Assembly: GCF_017349075.1 (NCBI RefSeq) | Contig: NZ_JAFMOF010000001.1 | Span: forward strand, 682,001-746,000 | Origin: Streptomyces triculaminicus | Lineage (GTDB): Bacteria; Actinomycetota; Actinomycetes; Streptomycetales; Streptomycetaceae | Direction: 5' to 3' | Length of the DNA stretch: 64,000 nucleotides | Shown: positions 31,966 to 41,233 of the stretch, piece by piece | Layout: each line of letters begins with the position of its first letter | Numbering within the stretch: position 1 is the stretch's first letter | Position numbers and translations under genes: made by a program | The notes under the pieces: generated by a model | What the model was told of the DNA's origin: nothing | The model's input: the letters and a program-made list of their open reading frames with translations, nothing else | Database searches by the model: none

Positions 31966-33186
31966 ATGAGCGAGGAATCGCCTCCCGCCCGGAGCTCGGG
32001 CCTGCTGCGGCCCATGACCGAGCGCGGGCGCGAGGAGGAGCACCGGACGGCGACCCCGCTGGAGCTCTTCTTCGACCTCTGTTTCGTGGTCGCGGTCGCC
32101 CAGGCCGGCCGGCAGCTGGTGCACGCGCTCGCGGAAGGTCATCCGGGCCACGGCATCCCGGGCTACCTGATGATGTTCTTCGCCATCTGGTGGGCCTGGA
32201 TGAACTTCTCCTGGTTCTCGTCCGCGTACGACACGGACGACGCGCTCTACCGCGTGGTGACGCTGGTGCAGATCGCCGGCGTGCTGATCCTGGCGGCGGG
32301 CATCCCCCGCGCGTTCGACGCGAGCGACTTCTCGCTGGTGTGGTTCGGGTATCTGGTGATGCGCCTGGCGCTGGTCTTCCAGTGGCTGCGCGCGGCGCAC
32401 GCGTCGACGGGGGCCGAGAGACGCACGGCCCTGCGGTACGCCATCGGCGTGTGCCTCTGCCAGGTCGGCTGGCTGGGCCTACTGGTCCTGCCCGACCGCG
32501 CCGAGCCGTGGGTCTTCGTGGTGATGGCGATCGCGGAGATGACGGTCCCCGTCGTCGCCGAACGCGGCCGGGCGACCGCCTGGCACCCGCATCACATCGC
32601 CGAGCGGTACGGCCTGTTCACCATCATCGTCCTCGGCGAGACGGTGGCGGCCGCCACGACGGCGGTCCAGTCGGCCGCGGACGAGCACGAGGCCCTGGGC
32701 ACCCTGGTGCCGATCGCGGCCGGCGGCCTGCTCCTGATCTTCGCCGCCTACTGGATCTACTTCGCGGTCCCCATCCACCTCCACCTGGCCTCCAACCGCC
32801 AGGCCTTCCTCTGGGGCTACGGCCACTACGTGGTCTTCTGCTCGGCGGCGGCCATGGGCGCCGGCATCGAGGTGGCGGTCGAGCAGGTCATCGGCAAGGC
32901 CCACATCTCCACCTTCGCCGCGTCGGCCACGGTGACCGTCCCGGCGGCCCTCTTCACGTTCTCGGTCTGGCTCCTCCACTCCCGCCACTACAAACGGGGC
33001 CCCGCACAGCAGTTGACCTTGCCGACCGCGTCCGTGGCAGTCCTGGCCTGCACGTTCGCGGGCAGCGCGGCGGTGCTGCTCGCGGGGTTGGTGGCGGCGG
33101 CGACGGTGGCGGTGGGAGCGGTGCTGGCGGCGAGAGGGGAAACGGGCCTGTCCGAACGTCCGTCCCGTGGTACGCATGCCGCATGA
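31966..33186 (+). CDS. low temperature requirement protein A (LtrA) family membrane protein
   Basis: A 406-residue integral membrane protein with about 11 hydrophobic segments and the family's N-terminal HRTATPLELFFDLCFVVAVAQ and FAIWWAWMNFSWFSSAYDTDD, plus ERYGLFTIIVLGETVAA. Function is not established. The ATG at 31966 begins just before the conserved part. The stop overlaps the next start (ATGA), so the two genes are coupled. Confidence 0.9.
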   Translation: MSEESPPARSSGLLRPMTERGREEEHRTATPLELFFDLCFVVAVAQAGRQLVHALAEGHPGHGIPGYLMMFFAIWWAWMNFSWFSSAYDTDDALYRVVTLVQIAGVLILAAGIPRAFDASDFSLVWFGYLVMRLALVFQWLRAAHASTGAERRTALRYAIGVCLCQVGWLGLLVLPDRAEPWVFVVMAIAEMTVPVVAERGRATAWHPHHIAERYGLFTIIVLGETVAAATTAVQSAADEHEALGTLVPIAAGGLLLIFAAYWIYFAVPIHLHLASNRQAFLWGYGHYVVFCSAAAMGAGIEVAVEQVIGKAHISTFAASATVTVPAALFTFSVWLLHSRHYKRGPAQQLTLPTASVAVLACTFAGSAAVLLAGLVAAATVAVGAVLAARGETGLSERPSRGTHAA

Positions 33187-34313
33187 CGACCACGCGGCCC
33201 GCCCCGATCCCCGGCCCCCTCGACGCCCTCACGGACGTGCCCGGCCTGCGCGTGGGTCACGCGCAACGCACCGGTGACGGCGCCCTGACCGGCACCACCG
33301 TCGTCCTCACCGACCCAGGCACGGGAACGGGCGCGGGCGGGGTCGTGACCGCCGTGGACGTGCGCGGCGGCGGGCCCGGCACACGGGAGACCGACGCCCT
33401 CGACCCGCGCAATCTCGTCCAGCGCGTCGAGGCCGTCGTCCTGACCGGCGGCAGCGCCTTCGGCCTGGAGGCGGCGGCCGGGGTCATGGCGTTCCTCGAG
33501 GACGCCGGCCGCGGCTTCCGCGTGGGCCCGGACCCGGCCCAGGTCGTACCGGTCGTCCCGGCGGCGGCCCTGTTCGACCTCGGCCGCGGCGGCGACTGGC
33601 GCGCCCGCCCGGACGCCGCCCTCGGCCGGGAGGCGGCCGAGGCGGCGGCCCGCAGCCGCCCCGGCGACCCCGTGGTGCAGGGCAATGTGGGCGCCGGCAC
33701 GGGCGCGGTGGCCGGCGGTCTGAAGGGCGGCATCGGCACGGCCAGCCTCGTGCTGCCCTCCGGGGTGACGGTCGCGGCCCTCGCGGCCGTGAACGCGGCC
33801 GGGTCCGTGGCCGACCCGGCGACCGGCGTGCTCTACGGCCGCTATGTCGAGGGCGGCCGCGTCGAGTACCCGGAGCCGGAGCGCCACGCCTCCGCCCAGC
33901 GGGCCCTGGACGCGGCCCGCCAGGAGTCGGCGCGGCGCTGGGCGGCGTCGGCGCACCCGCCGCTGAACACGACCATCGCCGTGGTCGCCACCGACGCCGT
34001 CCTCACCCGCGCCCAGGCGCAGAAGCTGGCGGGCACGGCCCACGACGGCCTGGCCCGCGCGGTGCGGCCCGTACACCTGCTGACCGACGGCGACACGGTC
34101 TTCGCCATGGCCACGGGCCGCCGGCCGCTGCCGCACGAGGAACACCTGCCCGGCAGCGCCGACTTCGCCGCCGGCGCGGTCAACGAGATCCTGGCGGCGG
34201 GCGCGGACGTGCTGACGCGGGCGGTGGTCAAGGGCGTGCTCGCGGCGGAGAGCGTCGACGGGCCGGGCGGCGTCTTCCCCTCGTACCGCGAGCTCTACCG
34301 GTCTACGACTTGA
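33183..34313 (+). CDS. P1-family peptidase (DmpA/BapA-type beta-peptidyl aminopeptidase)
   Basis: A 376-residue self-processing N-terminal nucleophile peptidase. It shows the family start DALTDVPGLRVGHAQ, VVLTGGSAFGLEAA, GNVGAGTGAVAGGLKGG and the cleavage region HPPLNTTIAVVATDA, in which a Thr of NTT would be the nucleophile (these enzymes cleave before Ser or Thr). Substrates of relatives are D-amino acid or beta-amino peptides. The end overlaps the convergent DUF397 gene by 11 bp. Confidence 0.88.
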   Translation: MTTTRPAPIPGPLDALTDVPGLRVGHAQRTGDGALTGTTVVLTDPGTGTGAGGVVTAVDVRGGGPGTRETDALDPRNLVQRVEAVVLTGGSAFGLEAAAGVMAFLEDAGRGFRVGPDPAQVVPVVPAAALFDLGRGGDWRARPDAALGREAAEAAARSRPGDPVVQGNVGAGTGAVAGGLKGGIGTASLVLPSGVTVAALAAVNAAGSVADPATGVLYGRYVEGGRVEYPEPERHASAQRALDAARQESARRWAASAHPPLNTTIAVVATDAVLTRAQAQKLAGTAHDGLARAVRPVHLLTDGDTVFAMATGRRPLPHEEHLPGSADFAAGAVNEILAAGADVLTRAVVKGVLAAESVDGPGGVFPSYRELYRSTT

Positions 34314-34506
34314 GCGTCGCGACGAACGCCGCCCACGTTCCGGGGGCGAAGAGGAGCGGGGTGCGTTCGGGGCGCTTGGAGTCGCGTATGGGTATGACAC
34401 CGGTTCTGGCTGTGGCAGGAGCCCACTCGACGCAGCCGCCGCCGTCGGGATTGCTGTAGCTGGACTTGGTCCACACCGTTTTGGACAGGTCCGGAGTGGC
34501 GTTCAC
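34303..34506 (-). CDS. DUF397 small protein
   Basis: A 67-residue protein with the family pattern WTKSSYSNPDGGGCVEWAP and IRDSKRPERTPLLFAPGTWAAFVATLK. It is always paired with an upstream XRE/DUF5753 regulator; here start and upstream stop overlap by four bases. Such pairs (WhiJ, AbaA and related) modulate development and antibiotic production. Confidence 0.92.
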   Translation of the reverse strand: MNATPDLSKTVWTKSSYSNPDGGGCVEWAPATARTGVIPIRDSKRPERTPLLFAPGTWAAFVATLKS

Positions 34507-35339
34507 GAGGGTAGTTCCTCCATGACGTGACGGATGAAGGCCGCCGAATCATTTGGCGACAAGGCATAGGACCTGAGCCGATCGTAGGCACGTCGCCGAC
34601 GGCTGACGACCTCCGGATCCTCCAGCAACTGCCCCGTGCTGTTGCTTTCCTCGTAAGCAATGGCATGGCCGTCTTCGGCGATGAAGAGTGCCAGCGACCC
34701 ACCCATCAAGGCATGTTCCCCGTGCTCGAACGGCAGAACCTGCACAGTAGTCGTGGGCGTGTCCACGATCGCGATCAACGCGGCCAGCTGCTCGCGCCAG
34801 ATCGAAGGCCCGCCCACGGGACGCCGTAGAACCGCCTCGTCGAGCACACACGCGAAGTCCGGTGCGCGCTCCGTCTTCAGCAGGGCTTGCCGATTCAGGC
34901 GGGCCGCCAGCATCTCGGCGACCTTGTCCTCCGTCCGCCTGGGGTCGCCGACGCGGAAGAGAGTCCGAGCGTAGGCCTCCGTCTGCACGAGTCCGGGGAC
35001 GAACTGCCCCGCGTACTCGTGGATGACGCGTGCTTGCGCCTCCATCTCCATCCGGCGCCGGTACTGATCCGGATGAACCTCGTGGCGCGCCAGCGCGTAG
35101 ATACGCTCAAAAAGCCCGTCCGTCCCGAACGCCGCATCCAGCTTCGCCGCGAGGTCCGGCGGTGGCACATAGTCCGCGATCTCGATGCGCGAAAGGTGGC
35201 TGCGGCTGTAGCGCACGACCTCCGACAGTCCGTCCAGCGTCATCCCGGCCTGCTCGCGGCGGCGCCGGATCTCCGCGCCGAACAGGTGTCGGGCCGACTT
35301 CTCCGGCGTGAGTTCCCGTACGCGCCGAGCCATACGCAC
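34503..35339 (-). CDS. XRE-family regulator with DUF5753 domain
   Basis: A 278-residue regulator: helix-turn-helix at about residues 20-75 (LFGAEIRRRREQAGMTLDGLSEVVRYSRSHLSRIE) and a DUF5753 domain to the end (YAGQFVPGLVQTEAYARTLF, VQVLPFEHGEHALMGG). GTG at 35339 or ATG at 35333 are both possible starts. It forms a unit with the DUF397 gene. Base composition is lower in G+C than the flanks, which fits the mobile habit of this family. Confidence 0.92.
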   Translation of the reverse strand: MRMARRVRELTPEKSARHLFGAEIRRRREQAGMTLDGLSEVVRYSRSHLSRIEIADYVPPPDLAAKLDAAFGTDGLFERIYALARHEVHPDQYRRRMEMEAQARVIHEYAGQFVPGLVQTEAYARTLFRVGDPRRTEDKVAEMLAARLNRQALLKTERAPDFACVLDEAVLRRPVGGPSIWREQLAALIAIVDTPTTTVQVLPFEHGEHALMGGSLALFIAEDGHAIAYEESNSTGQLLEDPEVVSRRRRAYDRLRSYALSPNDSAAFIRHVMEELPS

Positions 35340-35472
35340 CGCCCCCTATCCCATGGTCGGGGTTGGGATCCCCACCCCCTACCGACGGTACGCACCGTGC
35401 GCAACCCTGGTCTCCGGCAAAGTAGTTGACCCGCTCGAACGAGTGAACACCCGAACACAATCCGAGGTCTTC

Positions 35473-35703
35473 ATGCCCACCCCCGTCCCACACGCCACTC
35501 TCGACCCGTTCGACGAGGCCGAAGCCGCGCTGGCCACGCTCCGTGAGGCGCTCTTCGGCGCCAGAATCGCGCTGCCGGCCCTCGGTCTGCACACCGCGCC
35601 CGGGATGAGCGAGACGGTGTTCGTCGACCTCGGGATGGTGCGGCCGCACGCGGCGCGGGATCTCGCGCGGGTGATCGAGGCGGGGACGGGGGCGGGTCGC
35701 TGA
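35473..35703 (+). CDS. small hypothetical protein
   Basis: A 76-residue protein starting MPTPVPHATLDPFDEAEAALATLREALFGARIALPAL. I recognise no family; the pattern of small proteins divergent from XRE/DUF397 pairs is common in Streptomyces. The stop overlaps the next start (TGATG). It may be an antagonist of the divergent regulator. Confidence 0.6.
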   Translation: MPTPVPHATLDPFDEAEAALATLREALFGARIALPALGLHTAPGMSETVFVDLGMVRPHAARDLARVIEAGTGAGR

Positions 35704-35936
35704 TGGGGGTCGAGGTCGAGATCGAGGTCGGGGCCAACGCGGTGGACACCGTCACCGGCGGGCGGGGCAAGGTGACCGCCATCGATGCCGACCGCATGGC
35801 CAGCGTCCGGCACCCCAACGGGACGACCTGGCGTACGCCCACGTCCAATCTGCGTCCGCCGACCGTGCAGGAGGAGCTCGGCCTGAAGGCGGCCGAGGTG
35901 ACGTTCGCCCGCCGCTACGGCGTCTGGCCGGACTGA
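35703..35936 (+). CDS. small hypothetical protein
   Basis: A 77-residue protein (VEIEVGANAVDTVTGGRGKVTAIDADRMASVRHPNGTTWRTPTSNLRPP), probably a small beta-barrel of SH3 type. It is coupled to the preceding small gene, and its end overlaps the convergent LysR gene by 22 bp. Function unknown. Confidence 0.65.
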   Translation: MGVEVEIEVGANAVDTVTGGRGKVTAIDADRMASVRHPNGTTWRTPTSNLRPPTVQEELGLKAAEVTFARRYGVWPD

Positions 35937-36913
35937 GCCGGGGGCGTGGGCGTGGGCGGGGGCGTGTCCCACCACCGGGCGTTCGGCCCGGCCCCCGCGG
36001 TCGCGCCGCACACCTCGCGCACGACGCCGCGCAGCGCGACGATCGCCGGTTTCTCCCGCCGTGCCGCCGCCCAGGCGAGGACCACGCTGCACGGCGACAG
36101 GTCGGTGACCTCGACGTAGCTGATGCCCGGGCGGGGCATGAGCTCACGGACGTCGGCCGCCGCGAAGGTGATGCCCTGGCCGAGGCAGACGGCGGACATG
36201 AGGGTGTCGAGCGTGGTCGCGCGGTGGTCCGTGGCCAGGACGGGCGAGCCGTCGGGGCGCGGGTCCACGGACCAGAATTCGCGGTAGACGCGGGGGACGC
36301 GGTCGGCGACGTTGACGAGCGGGATGCCGGCCAGTTCGGCGATGGTCACCCGGTCGCGGTGGGCGAGGGGGTGGCCGTCGGGGAGGCAGACGAGCCGGTG
36401 CTGGGTCGCCACCTCCAGGGTCTGCAGGCCGGGCGGCAGGGGGCCGAAGCACAGGACCGCGTCGACGCGGTCCTCGAGGAGTACCTGCGCCTGCTCGGCG
36501 AAGGTGACCTCGCGGAGCTCGACGTCCAGGCCGGGGTGGAGCCGGCCCATCCGCTCGACGACGGCCCGGATGACGGGCAGGGCGACGGCGTACGCGCCGA
36601 AGACCAGCCGCCCGGACAGGGTCCGGGTCCGCCGCGCCGTGTCCACGGCCTGGCGCAGTCCGTCGGCGGCGTCCACCATGGCTCGTGCGTGGGGCAGGAG
36701 GGCCTCTCCGGCGGTGGTGAGTTCCACGCGTCGCGTGGAGCGTTCGACGAGGGTGAGGCCGAGGCGTTCCTCGAGGGCCCGGATCTGCCGGCTGAAGGCC
36801 GGCTGGCTGATGAACAGCCGCTGTGCCGCCCGTCCGAAGTGCAGTTCCTCCGACAGGACGAGCAGCAGTCGCAGTTGGCGCACGCTCGGATCGGACACGC
36901 TGCCCTTCGCCAT
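35915..36913 (-). CDS. LysR-family regulator
   Basis: A 332-residue LysR protein. The N-terminal winged helix is VRQLRLLLVLSEELHFGRAAQRLFISQPAFSRQIRALEERLG. The effector domain follows from about residue 95 and a Pro/Thr-rich tail ends it. The ATG at 36913 gives the normal family N-terminus. No divergent gene sits next to it, so its target is not evident. Confidence 0.9.
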   Translation of the reverse strand: MAKGSVSDPSVRQLRLLLVLSEELHFGRAAQRLFISQPAFSRQIRALEERLGLTLVERSTRRVELTTAGEALLPHARAMVDAADGLRQAVDTARRTRTLSGRLVFGAYAVALPVIRAVVERMGRLHPGLDVELREVTFAEQAQVLLEDRVDAVLCFGPLPPGLQTLEVATQHRLVCLPDGHPLAHRDRVTIAELAGIPLVNVADRVPRVYREFWSVDPRPDGSPVLATDHRATTLDTLMSAVCLGQGITFAAADVRELMPRPGISYVEVTDLSPCSVVLAWAAARREKPAIVALRGVVREVCGATAGAGPNARWWDTPPPTPTPPAQSGQTP

Positions 36914-37034
36914 GCAGGCAACGTTATCAATCCCGCCCGCCTGCGCATGACTGCTCGCTTCCGGCCGGTACGGGCGGAAAGGAAGAATGAAGCGGCGGGG
37001 GCAACGGGGGAAAGACGTCCGGCGCACCACGCGC

Positions 37035-37070
37035 GAGGGCCCGGTCCCCACGGGGGAGGACCGGGCCCTC
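37035..37070 (-). terminator. hairpin terminator after the MFS gene
   Basis: GAGGGCCCGGTCC / GGACCGGGCCCTC, perfect 13-bp arms, 10 bp past the MFS stop on the minus strand. Confidence 0.75.
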
Positions 37071-37080
37071 AGGCGTCGGT

Positions 37081-38622
37081 TCAGCGCGTCGCGGCCGTCT
37101 CCTTGCCGGTGGCCGACGCGTCGGCGGAGGCGTCGCCCGCCGCGGCGTCCTCGACTACCTCGGCGGGAGCCGTGGGCTTGCGGGGCAGCGCGAACATCAG
37201 GGCCAGCACGACGACGAGCACGCCGGCCGCCCACCACATGCCGTGGCGGAACGCTCCCGCGAACGCCTCGCCCGCCTGGCCCTGGGCCATCTTCTTCTCG
37301 TCCAGGGCGTTGAAGAAGACGACCGAGACCAGGCCGAGGCCGATCGCGTTGCCCAGCTGCTGCGTGGTGTTGATCAGACCGGACGCGGAGCCGGAGTGCT
37401 CGCGCGGGACCTCGGCGATGACGGTCTCCGTCAGCGGGGCGACGATCAGGCCCATGCCGAGGCCCATGACGATCAGCGGAAGGGCCATCTGCCAGGGCGC
37501 TATGTCCAGCCCGAAGTGCTCGGTCTCCCAGATGTAGAGGACGACGCCGCCCATCATGGACAGCGCGCCGGCCTGCAGGACCTTGCGGCCGAACTTCGGG
37601 ACGAGCTTCTGCACCGAGATGCCCGCCGCCACCGAGACGCCGATCGAGAACGGGATGCCGGTCAGGCCGGCCCGCAGCGGGCTCCAGCCGAGGCCGATCT
37701 GCATGTAGAGCGTCCAGATGAGGAAGAAGATGCCGCAGACGATGCCGAAGGCGATCTCGACGCCGATGCCGGCGGCGAAGCTCTTGACCTTGAACAGCGA
37801 CAGTTCGACCAGCGGCGACCCGTCCTTGCGGGTCTTGTACCGCTCGTACGCCACGAAGGCGGCGAAGACCAGCACGCTGCCGGCCATGCACAGGTGGCCC
37901 CACAGCGGCCAGCCCAGCTCACGGCCCTGGGTGAGCGGGTAGAGCAGCATCAGCAGGCCGCCGGTGGCGAGGACGACGCCCACGAGGTCGAGCTTGAGGG
38001 CCTGCGGCGCCTTGGACTCGGAGATGAACTTACGGCCCAGGATCAGGCCCGCGACGCCGACCGGAAGGTTGACGAGGAAGATCGGGCGCCACTCGAGCCC
38101 GAAGAGGTTCCACTGGGTCAGCAGCGCGCCGAGGATCGGCCCGGAGACCGCGCCCAGCCCGACGATGGCGCCGAAGAGGCCGAAGACCTTGCCGCGCTCG
38201 TGCGCGGGGAACGTGGCGTGGACGATGGCGAGCACCTGCGGCACCATCAGCGCCGCCGTCGCGCCCTGCAGGACGCGGGCCGCGACGAGCAGCTGCGGGT
38301 CGCCGGCCAGGCCGCAGAGCATCGAGGCGACGGTGAAGCCGCCCATGCCCAGGAGGAAGACGCGGCGGCGCCCGTATATGTCGCCGAGGCGGCCGCCGGT
38401 GATCAGGCCGGCGGCGAAGGCGAGCGCGTACCCCTCGGTGATCCACTGCAGGATGCTGAAGGAGGCGCCGATGTCCTTCTGGATGCTCGGCATGGCGATG
38501 TTGACGATGGTGACGTCGACGAGGTCCATGAAGGACGCGGTCATCACCACGGCGAGCGCCAGCCAGCGGCGGCGGTCGGCGGCGCCCTCGAGGGGCGGAT
38601 CGGTGGTCGCGGTGGTGGTCAC
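37081..38622 (-). CDS. DHA2-family (EmrB/QacA) MFS drug transporter
   Basis: A 513-residue, 14-segment exporter. Motifs include FMDLVDVTIVNIAMPSIQKDIG (TM1), LGDIYGRRRVFLLGM (motif A), RVLQGATAALMVPQ (motif B) and GAVSGPILGALL (motif C). GTG at 38622 with AAGGAAGG at 8 nt. It is divergent from a WYL regulator with an 11-bp-arm palindrome between them. The substrate is probably a toxic small molecule. Confidence 0.92.
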   Translation of the reverse strand: MTTTATTDPPLEGAADRRRWLALAVVMTASFMDLVDVTIVNIAMPSIQKDIGASFSILQWITEGYALAFAAGLITGGRLGDIYGRRRVFLLGMGGFTVASMLCGLAGDPQLLVAARVLQGATAALMVPQVLAIVHATFPAHERGKVFGLFGAIVGLGAVSGPILGALLTQWNLFGLEWRPIFLVNLPVGVAGLILGRKFISESKAPQALKLDLVGVVLATGGLLMLLYPLTQGRELGWPLWGHLCMAGSVLVFAAFVAYERYKTRKDGSPLVELSLFKVKSFAAGIGVEIAFGIVCGIFFLIWTLYMQIGLGWSPLRAGLTGIPFSIGVSVAAGISVQKLVPKFGRKVLQAGALSMMGGVVLYIWETEHFGLDIAPWQMALPLIVMGLGMGLIVAPLTETVIAEVPREHSGSASGLINTTQQLGNAIGLGLVSVVFFNALDEKKMAQGQAGEAFAGAFRHGMWWAAGVLVVVLALMFALPRKPTAPAEVVEDAAAGDASADASATGKETAATR

Positions 38623-38692
38623 AAGCGGGGCCTTCCTTGTCGTTCGCCGGGTTCGTCCGGTGTCGTCCATGTCGCTCGGGAAAAGCTAACCC

Positions 38693-38721
38693 GGATGTAG
38701 GACAAAAGGAGTCCTACATCC
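38693..38721. promoter_or_regulatory. operator palindrome between MFS and WYL regulator
   Basis: GGATGTAGGAC-N7-GTCCTACATCC, perfect 11-bp arms, 71 bp from the MFS start and 17 bp before the regulator start. It is the only such structure in the gap, so it is most likely the WYL regulator's binding site. Confidence 0.7.
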
Positions 38722-38738
38722 CTGACACTGTGAGGACC

Positions 38739-39704
38739 ATGACGGACACCCCGGTACGGCTACTGAATCTGTTGTCCCTCCTCCAGACGCCTCGTGAATG
38801 GCCCGGCAGCGAGCTCGCGGACCGGCTCGGCGTCAGCTCCCGCACGATCCGGCGGGACATCGAGCGGCTCCGCGATCTCGGCTACCCCGTACAGGCAACG
38901 ATGGGAGCGGAGGGCGGGTACCGGCTGGCGGCCGGAGCCGCCCTGCCGCCGCTGGTGCTCGACGACGAGGAGGCGGTCGCCATCGCGGTGGGGCTGCGGG
39001 CGGGCGCGGGCCATGCCGTGGAGGGTATCGAGGAGGCGTCGGTGCGCGCCCTGGCCAAGCTGGAGCAGGTCCTTCCGTCCCGGCTGCGGCATCGCGTCTC
39101 CGCCCTGCAGGCGGCGACGGTGCCGCTCACCTCCGGCGACGGCGCGACCGTCGACCCGCGCACGCTGACCGTCATGGCCTCGTCCGCCACCGGCCACGAG
39201 CGGCTGCGCTTCACCTACCGTACGGGCGACGGCACCGAGACGAAGCGGCTGGTCGAGCCGCACCGGCTGATCAGCACCGGCCGCCGGTGGTACCTCGTCG
39301 CCTACGACATCGACCGCGACGACTGGCGCACCTTCCGCGTCGACCGGGTGAGCGAGCCGTTCGCCACGGGGGCGCGCTTCGCCCCGCGCGAGCTGCCGGT
39401 GGCGGACGCGGCGGAGTTCCTCAAGCGGTCGATGGCCCGGCTGCAGCCGACGTACCGCCTGGTGGCGACGTTCCGGGCGCCCGTGGAGTTCGTGGCGGCG
39501 CGGCTGCCGAACTGGCTCGGGGTGCCCGCCGCGGACGGCGACGACGCCTGCCGGCTGGACGTGACGTCGTCGGACGCGCTGGAGTGGGTGGCCTTCCGGC
39601 TGGCGATGGTGGACTGCGAGTTCACCGTGGAGGAGCCGCGGGAGCTGGTCGAGCTCCTGGAGGGGCTGGGCGCCCGGATCAGCCGCGCGGCGGCCGCGCG
39701 CTGA
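38739..39704 (+). CDS. WYL-domain HTH regulator
   Basis: A 321-residue regulator with a DeoR-type N-terminal HTH (SELADRLGVSSRTIRRDIERLRDLGYPV), a WYL domain (RLVEPHRLISTGRRWYLVAYDIDRDDWRTFRVDRV) and a C-terminal WCX extension. TGAGGACC precedes the ATG at 38739. It probably controls the divergent efflux pump through the palindrome in between, repressing itself as well. Confidence 0.92.
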   Translation: MTDTPVRLLNLLSLLQTPREWPGSELADRLGVSSRTIRRDIERLRDLGYPVQATMGAEGGYRLAAGAALPPLVLDDEEAVAIAVGLRAGAGHAVEGIEEASVRALAKLEQVLPSRLRHRVSALQAATVPLTSGDGATVDPRTLTVMASSATGHERLRFTYRTGDGTETKRLVEPHRLISTGRRWYLVAYDIDRDDWRTFRVDRVSEPFATGARFAPRELPVADAAEFLKRSMARLQPTYRLVATFRAPVEFVAARLPNWLGVPAADGDDACRLDVTSSDALEWVAFRLAMVDCEFTVEEPRELVELLEGLGARISRAAAAR

Positions 39705-39746
39705 GCCCTGTGGGGCGGCAAGCAGGCGGAAAACGGGCAGAGAGAA

Positions 39747-39781
39747 GGGCCCCGGCGCAAGGGGGGGAGGCGCCGGGGCCC
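39747..39781. terminator. bidirectional hairpin between WYL and hrdD genes
   Basis: GGGCCCCGGCGC / GCGCCGGGGCCC, perfect 12-bp arms with an 11-nt G-rich loop, between two convergent genes. Confidence 0.7.
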
Positions 39782-39802
39782 GGTCTATGAGGGTATGCCC
39801 TT

Positions 39803-40816
39803 TTACGCCGCCGCGTCGAACCCGGTGTCGTGAGCCATCTTCTTCAGCTCCAACAGAGCATGCTTCTCGATCTGCCGGATGCGCTCGCGCGTGAGGCCGT
39901 GCTGCTTGCCGACCTCGGTGAGCGTGCGCTCGCGCCCGTCCTCGATGCCGTAGCGCGCCTTGATGATCGACGCGGTGCGGTGGTCGAGGCGGCCGATGAG
40001 GCCCTCGAGCTCCTCGCTGCGCAGGAGCGCGATGACGGACTGCTCGGGCGATACGGCGGAGGTGTCCTCCAGCAGGTCGCCGAACTGGGTCTCCCCCTCG
40101 TCGTCCACGTGCATGTTCAGGCTGACCGGGTCGCGGGCCCAGTCGAGCACGTCGCCGACGCGCTGGGGCGTGGTGCCCAGCTCGGTGGCGATCTCGGCGT
40201 GCTCGGGGTCGCGGCCGTTCTCGCGGTTGAACTCGCGCTGGACCCGTCGGATGCGGCCGAGCTCCTCGACCAGGTGGACGGGCAGCCGGATCGTGCGCGA
40301 CTGGTCGGCGATCGAACGCGTGATGGCCTGGCGGATCCACCACGTGGCGTACGTGGAGAACTTGAATCCCTTGGCGTAGTCGAACTTCTCCACCGCGCGC
40401 ACCAGGCCGGCGTTGCCCTCCTGGATGAGGTCGAGGAGCGGCAGGCCGCTGCGCGGGTAGCGACGGGCCACGGCGACGACGAGGCGGAGGTTGGACTTGA
40501 TGAAGACGTCCTTGGCGCGGGCGCCGTCGGCGGCTATCGCCTCCAGCTCCTCGCGGGATGCCGCGCCGGCCTTGTCACCGCCGTCCTCGAGGCCGTCGAG
40601 GATCTGCTGGGCGTAGACGCCCGCCTCGATGGTCTGCGAGAGCTCGACCTCCTTGGCGGCGTCGAGCAGGGGCGTACGCGCGATCTCGTCCAGGTACATG
40701 CCGACCAGGTCGCGATCGGCGATCTCCCCGCCTGAGGACACGCGAACGCTGCTTGCCTCGTCCGTTCCACCGGTGGCGCTGGTGGTCCGACGACGGGCGA
40801 CGGCACGGGTTGCCAT
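39803..40816 (-). CDS. hrdD: RNA polymerase sigma factor HrdD (group 2 sigma-70)
   Basis: A 337-residue group 2 sigma factor, the size of S. coelicolor HrdD. Region 1.2 (DLVGMYLDEIARTPLLDAAKEVELS), region 2 (NLRLVVAVARRYPRSGLPLLDLIQEGN, KGFKFSTYATWWIRQAITRSIADQ), region 3 and region 4 (LTEVGKQHGLTRERIRQIEKHAL) are all present. The ATG at 40816 follows AAGGGAG. A SigR-type promoter lies 73-99 bp upstream, in line with hrdD belonging to the thiol-oxidative stress regulon. Confidence 0.93.
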   Translation of the reverse strand: MATRAVARRRTTSATGGTDEASSVRVSSGGEIADRDLVGMYLDEIARTPLLDAAKEVELSQTIEAGVYAQQILDGLEDGGDKAGAASREELEAIAADGARAKDVFIKSNLRLVVAVARRYPRSGLPLLDLIQEGNAGLVRAVEKFDYAKGFKFSTYATWWIRQAITRSIADQSRTIRLPVHLVEELGRIRRVQREFNRENGRDPEHAEIATELGTTPQRVGDVLDWARDPVSLNMHVDDEGETQFGDLLEDTSAVSPEQSVIALLRSEELEGLIGRLDHRTASIIKARYGIEDGRERTLTEVGKQHGLTRERIRQIEKHALLELKKMAHDTGFDAAA

Positions 40817-40888
40817 GCGTACTCCCTTGCGATGAGACGGTCGCGGGGTGGGCCGGGCGACCGGTAGGGCGCCCCGTCCGAAGTAAAG

Positions 40889-40915
40889 AACGGCCGGAAT
40901 CCGGACAGAATTCCC
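40889..40915 (-). promoter_or_regulatory. SigR-type promoter of hrdD
   Basis: On the minus strand GGGAAT (40915-40910), 18 bases, then GTT (40891-40889): an exact match to the SigR consensus GGAAT-N18-GTT. It lies 73 bp upstream of the start codon. Confidence 0.7.
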
Positions 40916-41191
40916 CGAAGCTTTCTTCTTTTTTGTGATCATGCAGTATCCTGCGCGGTCGCAACCGGGGCGGCCGGCCGGCCGGTCCGGACGGAAGCGC
41001 AGGTCAGACGGGCGGCGACGCCGTCGTCGCGCCCGCCGCGCCACCGCGCGGCCAGGGCGTCCATGAGACGGCCGTCACATTCCGGCGCCGTCCGTCCGTG
41101 GCCACCCTTCCCCTGCACAGACGCCGCCCGGCGGGCTCCGGTTGCCCGGAGAAATCCCGGAAGGTCGGTTTCCCGGGCCGCCGTCCCGCCG

Positions 41192-41233
41192 GGTGACGGC
41201 CGCGTTCCACCAGGTGACGGCCGTGTTCCGCCG
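41192..41233. repeat. 21-bp tandem repeat, two copies
   Basis: GGTGACGGCCG[C/T]GTTCC[A/G]CC[A/G] occurs twice head to tail, with a degenerate third unit before it. Non-coding; role unknown. Confidence 0.55.
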
